From positions 87,114 to 151,113 of the forward strand of contig JAGOBA010000011.1 of NCBI GenBank assembly GCA_017983635.1: 64,000 nucleotides of DNA. The letters run 5' to 3'. The notes under the pieces were generated by a model, which saw only the letters and a list, made by a program, of their open reading frames with translations, did no database searches and was not told the origin of the DNA. The DNA comes from Alphaproteobacteria bacterium (GTDB lineage Bacteria; Pseudomonadota; Alphaproteobacteria; Micropepsales; Micropepsaceae). The position numbers and the translations under genes are program-made. This document shows, piece by piece, positions 60,458-64,000 of the stretch. Within the stretch, counting starts at the first letter, position 1. Every line of letters starts with the position of its first letter.

Positions 60458-61189
60458 TCAACCCGCGGACTGAATGCCGCAATAGATCAGCGTCAGGCCG
60501 ATGGTGTTGGCCGCGCCGTGCGAGAGGACGAGTGGCCACAGGTTGCGTCCGAACATGACATAGAAAAATCCCGAGAGCAGCGCGATGCCGCCGGTGGCCA
60601 GCGCGCCCGACAAGCCCTGATAGTAGAAATGCTGCTGACCAAACACGACGGATTGCAAAACGACCGCCATCGCCAACGCGACGGGACCGCCCGATAGCAG
60701 CCGTTCGAATCTTGAAATGAGCATCCCCCGGAAGAGCATTTCCTCGACAAAGCCGCCGACGAACCAGGACAGGAGAAGCCACTCGACGAACATCGGCGTG
60801 TTGCCGGGCAGATCGGCGAAGCGGCGGCTATAGCGCGGGTCGATCTCTGCCCCGCCGATCCCGGCGGACGATACCGCGAGTTCGATGGCGGGCCCCGCCG
60901 CGATTGTGACCACCAAAACGACGGCGGGCCAAACGAGCAAGCGGGTGAGGCCGGCCGGTCGCCGCAAGCCCAGATCGGCCCAACCTTCGCGGTTCCGGTA
61001 GAGGCGCCACGTCGCGACAGCGGCGCTCGCGGTGAGCGAGATCGGCCCGGCATAGGTCCACAGCTGATCGAACGGGAGCAACGCCGTCTTGATGACGAAG
61101 AGTGTGCCGAGCACGAACAGCGCGTCGAGGGCCGCCCCGCGCCGTGGGCTCACCCGACGGCCCGCGTCGTCGGTCGTGCGATCGGTCAT
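60458..61189 (-). CDS. CPBP-family intramembrane glutamic protease (CAAX-like)
   Basis: A 243-residue membrane protein with about seven hydrophobic segments. EEMLFRG (about 150-156) is motif 1 of the Abi/CAAX protease family, with a following Arg-Phe pair and a later SHGAANTIG (about 225-233) holding the catalytic His. The overlap of four bases with the upstream MarR gene indicates an operon. Its final 71 bases are copied at 56728. Bacterial members act in bacteriocin immunity or peptide processing, but the target here is unknown. Confidence 0.88.
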   Translation of the reverse strand: MTDRTTDDAGRRVSPRRGAALDALFVLGTLFVIKTALLPFDQLWTYAGPISLTASAAVATWRLYRNREGWADLGLRRPAGLTRLLVWPAVVLVVTIAAGPAIELAVSSAGIGGAEIDPRYSRRFADLPGNTPMFVEWLLLSWFVGGFVEEMLFRGMLISRFERLLSGGPVALAMAVVLQSVVFGQQHFYYQGLSGALATGGIALLSGFFYVMFGRNLWPLVLSHGAANTIGLTLIYCGIQSAG

Positions 61190-61686
61190 GCCGGCACGCG
61201 CTTGCGGGGCGCATTTTGCATGATCCGCTCGAGCAGGGGTCTGCGTTCGAGCGCGGCTTGCGCCTTCGCCGCCATGGCCGACAGGTCGCAGGCGATTTCG
61301 TCGAAAAGCGCGGTAAAGACCGCTGCCGCCTCCGCCAGCCGGATTTGCAACCGCGCGTATTGCGCCTTGCCCTTTGCGCTTAGCGTCAGGATTTTTCGCC
61401 GGCGGTCGCTCGGATCGTTTTTGCGGGCGATCAGGCTGAGGCCGATCAAGAGCTCTGTCCGTTGCGTCACCAACTGGTGCGGATGGCCGAGAAGCGTCGC
61501 AGCGTCCGCCGCCGACAGCTCGCCGTGATCGCCGACGAGCAGCAGCAGCGAAACGGTGCGCGACGGTATGTTGAGCCCCGCCTCACCGAGCAGCGCTTCA
61601 CCCTGCGCAACGATCAAGTCGGCCAAACGATCGAGCCGGTTCGCCAGGAAGGCGCCGCTCAACCGATGCGCATCGGGATAGGGCAT
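61186..61686 (-). CDS. MarR-family transcriptional regulator
   Basis: A 166-residue protein with a winged helix (SAADAATLLGHPHQLVTQRT, wing DPSDRRRKILTLS) and flanking dimer helices. It starts 17 bases from a three-part TTGTATA operator and overlaps the CAAX protease gene by four bases (ATGA). Autoregulation of a two-gene operon is the likely arrangement. Confidence 0.86.
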   Translation of the reverse strand: MPYPDAHRLSGAFLANRLDRLADLIVAQGEALLGEAGLNIPSRTVSLLLLVGDHGELSAADAATLLGHPHQLVTQRTELLIGLSLIARKNDPSDRRRKILTLSAKGKAQYARLQIRLAEAAAVFTALFDEIACDLSAMAAKAQAALERRPLLERIMQNAPRKRVPA

Positions 61687-61703
61687 TGCGGATCACGTTC
61701 TGT

Positions 61704-61733
61704 TATACAACTGATTGTACAATAGATTGTATA
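61704..61733. promoter_or_regulatory. Probable operator of the MarR-CAAX protease operon
   Basis: TATACAA (61704-61710), the self-palindrome TTGTACAA (61715-61722) and TTGTATA (61727-61733) form a 30-base symmetric site with a second dyad in its centre, 18-47 bases upstream of the MarR start. This is the usual size and symmetry of MarR-type sites. Confidence 0.75.
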
Positions 61734-62146
61734 AATGGCCGTGTCAAATCGCACGTAAGGCTAAGATCTTGCGAGTTTCGACCGGTTGATCGCCACGGAC
61801 ATTTGGCTGCGCAAGGTCACGCGCTTTGTGGAGGCGACCGTCGTCGCGTTCTCGTTGTGGCGTGTCGTTAGCCGACGATCCTGTAGGCGGCGACTAAGCG
61901 GCGGCGATGTACTCGGCCGGGTAGCCGCTCGGCCACTCGTGTTCGAACGGCCGCTATTTGGCCATCTCTGTAGGCGCATACCGCCCCGGGAGCGCGGCCT
62001 GCGTTTGCGACAGGTCGGCGTTGAAAGAAATGTTAAGGCAGGCGGCAATATAGTAAGGGCGACACAACCGTCTCTAACAGTGAATCCGTTGGATGGTTCC
62101 CGCGTTTGGCGGGCTTCGCAATCTCCAAGCCGGAAGGCCAGCGCCA
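61734..62146. other. Gap upstream of the PAS-like protein
   Basis: Apart from the start of the PAS gene leader (GGAAGG at 62132-62137) I see no gene, repeat or clear regulatory element. Open frames here lack codon and start support. Confidence 0.55.
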
Positions 62147-62647
62147 ATGCTACGAACCTCTCCGAATGGCGACACGTTTGCGGTGCGTAGAGTCTGCACC
62201 AGAGACGACGTTTCGTGTGAGCGTCTCGCGCGCATCTTCGACTACTGGCACAACAAGGCCCGCGGGAGGATCGCGCCAAGCCGGGAGGAAATCTCGCCGG
62301 CTGAATTGCGCGCCGATCTGCCATGGGTATGGCTCGCAGATGTTCTTGACGGTGGCGATGACTTCGGCTTCCGCTTGGCTGGCGAGCAGTTGCGCCGGTT
62401 CTTGGGTCCAACTTCTGCAACGCGGCTTTCCGAATGCCAGCAGTCGCCCTTTTTCAACAATGCTGGCCGGGTGTTTCGCCGGTGCGTCGAGATTCGCGAG
62501 CCGTTGATGGTCGGCCCCAACACCTCGACGTACGAATCAAAGAGTTTTCTAACGACCAGCGTGCTTGTTCTTCCGCTGTCTTCAAACGGGATCGACATCT
62601 CGATGTTGTTCGGCGCCTTCGAAGCGAGCTTCTTTCCAATTCAATAG
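62147..62647 (+). CDS. PAS_5-type domain protein
   Basis: A 166-residue cytosolic protein. RLARIFDYWHNKARGRIAPSREEISPAEL leads into a PAS core (WVWLADVLDGGDDFGFRLAG), as in the single-domain PAS_5 proteins frequent in alphaproteobacteria. No output domain is present. The ATG at 62147 has GGAAGG nine bases upstream; the frame also opens at 62093. Confidence 0.8.
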   Translation: MLRTSPNGDTFAVRRVCTRDDVSCERLARIFDYWHNKARGRIAPSREEISPAELRADLPWVWLADVLDGGDDFGFRLAGEQLRRFLGPTSATRLSECQQSPFFNNAGRVFRRCVEIREPLMVGPNTSTYESKSFLTTSVLVLPLSSNGIDISMLFGAFEASFFPIQ

Positions 62648-62737
62648 GACCGGCGGGTTGTCGAATTCCGCTTCTCCCGTTCGTCATAGACGAACGGGCC
62701 GCGTGTTGCGGTCCGCTTGAACAGGGGAAATGCGACG

Positions 62738-63319
62738 ATGATCAGGATCTTGGCGGTCGCGGCGATGGCTGCGGCGATGTTTACGGCAGGGCCGGCCCAG
62801 GCGGGAGAGATGCTCGCACCCGGCGTCAGCGAAGACACGCTGTCGAGCGAGCCCGCGCTCGTCACGCTGGCGCCGCAGGCGGTGGCTTATGTGCGGCTCA
62901 AGACCGTGCGCAACACGCCCGAGTCGCGCGATCTGATCAGCGGCACGTTCAAGCGCATCTGGGCGCTTGCGCGGCGGCACGGGGTCAAAATCGTGGGCTC
63001 GCCGATGGAGATCATGGACGCGTACGAACAGGCGGACGGGTCGTGGATCGTGGACGCGGCGATCCCCGTCGATGCCGTGCGCGCGGGGTTGGCGGACGCG
63101 GGCGACATCGTCTTCGCGCGGCTTCCCGGCGGGGCGGCGGCACAGGCCGCGCATCGCGGCGCGCACGAAGCGATCAAGACGACGCACGATCGCATCGGCG
63201 CTTTTCTGGCGGGACGCGAACTGACCGCGCGCGGGCGCATCGCGGAGCAGCACTTCGACGACCCGCACAAGGTGCCCGAGGAGAAATTGCGTTCGGCTGT
63301 GACATATTTCTTGGAGTGA
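62738..63319 (+). CDS. Exported protein of unknown function with effector-binding-like part
   Basis: A 193-residue protein with a signal peptide (MIRILAVAAMAAAMFTAGPA, cleaved near AQAGE). The mature part (VAYVRLKTVRNTPESRDLI, GSPMEIMDAYEQADGSWIVD, then IPVDA and VFARLPGGAAAQAAHRG) follows the plan of GyrI/AraC-type effector-binding domains. Export of such a domain is uncommon. The ATG at 62738 is preferred over the upstream TTG at 62717. Confidence 0.7.
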   Translation: MIRILAVAAMAAAMFTAGPAQAGEMLAPGVSEDTLSSEPALVTLAPQAVAYVRLKTVRNTPESRDLISGTFKRIWALARRHGVKIVGSPMEIMDAYEQADGSWIVDAAIPVDAVRAGLADAGDIVFARLPGGAAAQAAHRGAHEAIKTTHDRIGAFLAGRELTARGRIAEQHFDDPHKVPEEKLRSAVTYFLE

Positions 63320-63392
63320 AGGGGCGAGGGGTGGTGCGCGCGCGGCCGCGCGGGGTTAGGCTGTCGCCCTCACTTTGTGTTGGAGAGAGCGC

Positions 63393-63977
63393 ATGCCGCC
63401 GGTTGCCGTCAGAACTGTGACGAAGGACGAGAAGGACCGCGCGCTGGACATCTTCACGTTGGCGTTCGTGGACGATCCGATGCTGCGCTGGATCTTCGCG
63501 GACGGCAGCACATATCTGAAGCACTTGGGCGCGGCGCAGTTGGCGCTTGGCGGACGGGCGCTAGCGCACGGGACGGCGCATGTGCTCGACGACTATTCCG
63601 CCGCCTCGTTCTGGCTGCCGCCCGGGATCGGCATCGACGAAGAGGCGATGGGCGCGCTCATCGCAAGCGCGGTGCCGGCGGACCGCCAAGCCGACCTCGC
63701 GGGCGTCGCCGAACAGATGGGGCAGTATCACCCGCATGAGCCGCATTGGTATTTGGCGGTGTTGGGCGTCGACGTCAGCCGGCAGGGCAAGGGCCTCGGC
63801 TCGCTTCTGATGAAGCACGCGCTGCAGCGCGTCGATGCCGAGCGGTTGCCCGCCTATCTCGAATCCTCAAACCCGCGCAACATCCCGTTCTACGAACGGC
63901 ACGGGTTCGAGGTGATCGGGCGGATACAGGCGGGCGCGACGCCGGTGGTGACGCCGATGTTGCGGCGGGCGCGTTAG
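63393..63977 (+). CDS. GNAT family N-acetyltransferase
   Basis: A 194-residue enzyme. The acetyl-CoA motif is LAVLGVDVSRQGKGLGSLLM (about 119-138) with the Q/RxxGxG loop, followed by YLESSNPRNIPFYERHGFEV. The substrate is unknown. GGAGAGA lies before the ATG at 63393; the six upstream in-frame codons are probably untranslated. Confidence 0.88.
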   Translation: MPPVAVRTVTKDEKDRALDIFTLAFVDDPMLRWIFADGSTYLKHLGAAQLALGGRALAHGTAHVLDDYSAASFWLPPGIGIDEEAMGALIASAVPADRQADLAGVAEQMGQYHPHEPHWYLAVLGVDVSRQGKGLGSLLMKHALQRVDAERLPAYLESSNPRNIPFYERHGFEVIGRIQAGATPVVTPMLRRAR

Positions 63978-64000
63978 GGCGCGCGGACACCATAACCTGT

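Noticed and set aside
49180..64000. Genomic island integrated at tRNA-Arg
   Set aside because: The content after the tRNA is accessory-like, but I found no integrase and no second copy of the tRNA 3' end to act as an attachment site, so I do not call an island.
1..64000. CRISPR array or insertion sequence
   Set aside because: No regularly spaced direct repeats with unique spacers and no transposase reading frame were seen on either strand.

Overview
The window is a GC-rich chromosomal segment of an alphaproteobacterium. Supporting signs are the run rpmH-rnpA-yidD-yidC-engB-argB, DUF2336 and PAS_5-like proteins, a small bacterial SRP RNA upstream of dnaX-ybaB-recR, a BigR/SqrR-type regulator, and one site of the alphaproteobacterial LexA form GTTC-N7-GTTC. 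I cannot assign a genus. No CRISPR array, transposase, integrase or phage gene is visible.

From 1 to 31 kb the gene set is mostly housekeeping. It starts with the tail of a Tad pilus cluster (tadB, tadC, a TadD-like lipoprotein). Next come a TAXI solute receptor, an M17 aminopeptidase, a 2-hydroxyacid dehydrogenase, a membrane-anchored cytochrome c, kdsB-pheA, a DUF4143 ATPase with its start codon inside a large palindrome, nudC, the SRP RNA and dnaX-ybaB-recR. A coupled Hen1-Pnkp RNA-repair pair follows, then def, fmt-truA, the coupled dapE/membrane protein/murI operon, an SDR-monooxygenase pair, pncC, and a persulfide/sulfite module (ETHE1-like hydrolase, BigR-like repressor, a 25-codon ORF, TauE exporter) next to a Tet-like MFS pump. 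Between these genes lie structured inverted-repeat elements. Three share one sequence, and all three sit between convergent genes.

From 31 to 49 kb: HAD phosphatase-dapD, a DUF2336 protein, a tandem DUF1036 protein, the rpmH-to-argB operon with a recognisable promoter, a DUF547 protein, a VTT membrane protein with a flavoprotein disulfide reductase, a histidine kinase coupled to glucokinase, gamma-glutamyltransferase head-to-head with a P1 peptidase, and a lipoprotein.

From 49 to 62 kb, starting at tRNA-Arg(ACG), the region is accessory in character. It has small orphan secreted proteins, a CHASE2/small secreted protein/M48 protease operon, a frameshifted protoglobin beside a DUF2024 gene and a Cys-rich MarR regulator, and a MarR-CAAX protease operon with a clear operator. 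Gene pieces are duplicated in this stretch: three different local genes have partial copies nearby, two of them almost identical to their source. The last 2 kb hold a PAS-like protein, a secreted protein of unknown role and a GNAT acetyltransferase.

The observations I think most worth following are the structurally conserved intergenic elements, the ATPase palindrome, the 25-codon ORF overlapping both neighbours in the sulfur operon, the CHASE2-M48 operon, and the gene-fragment duplications.
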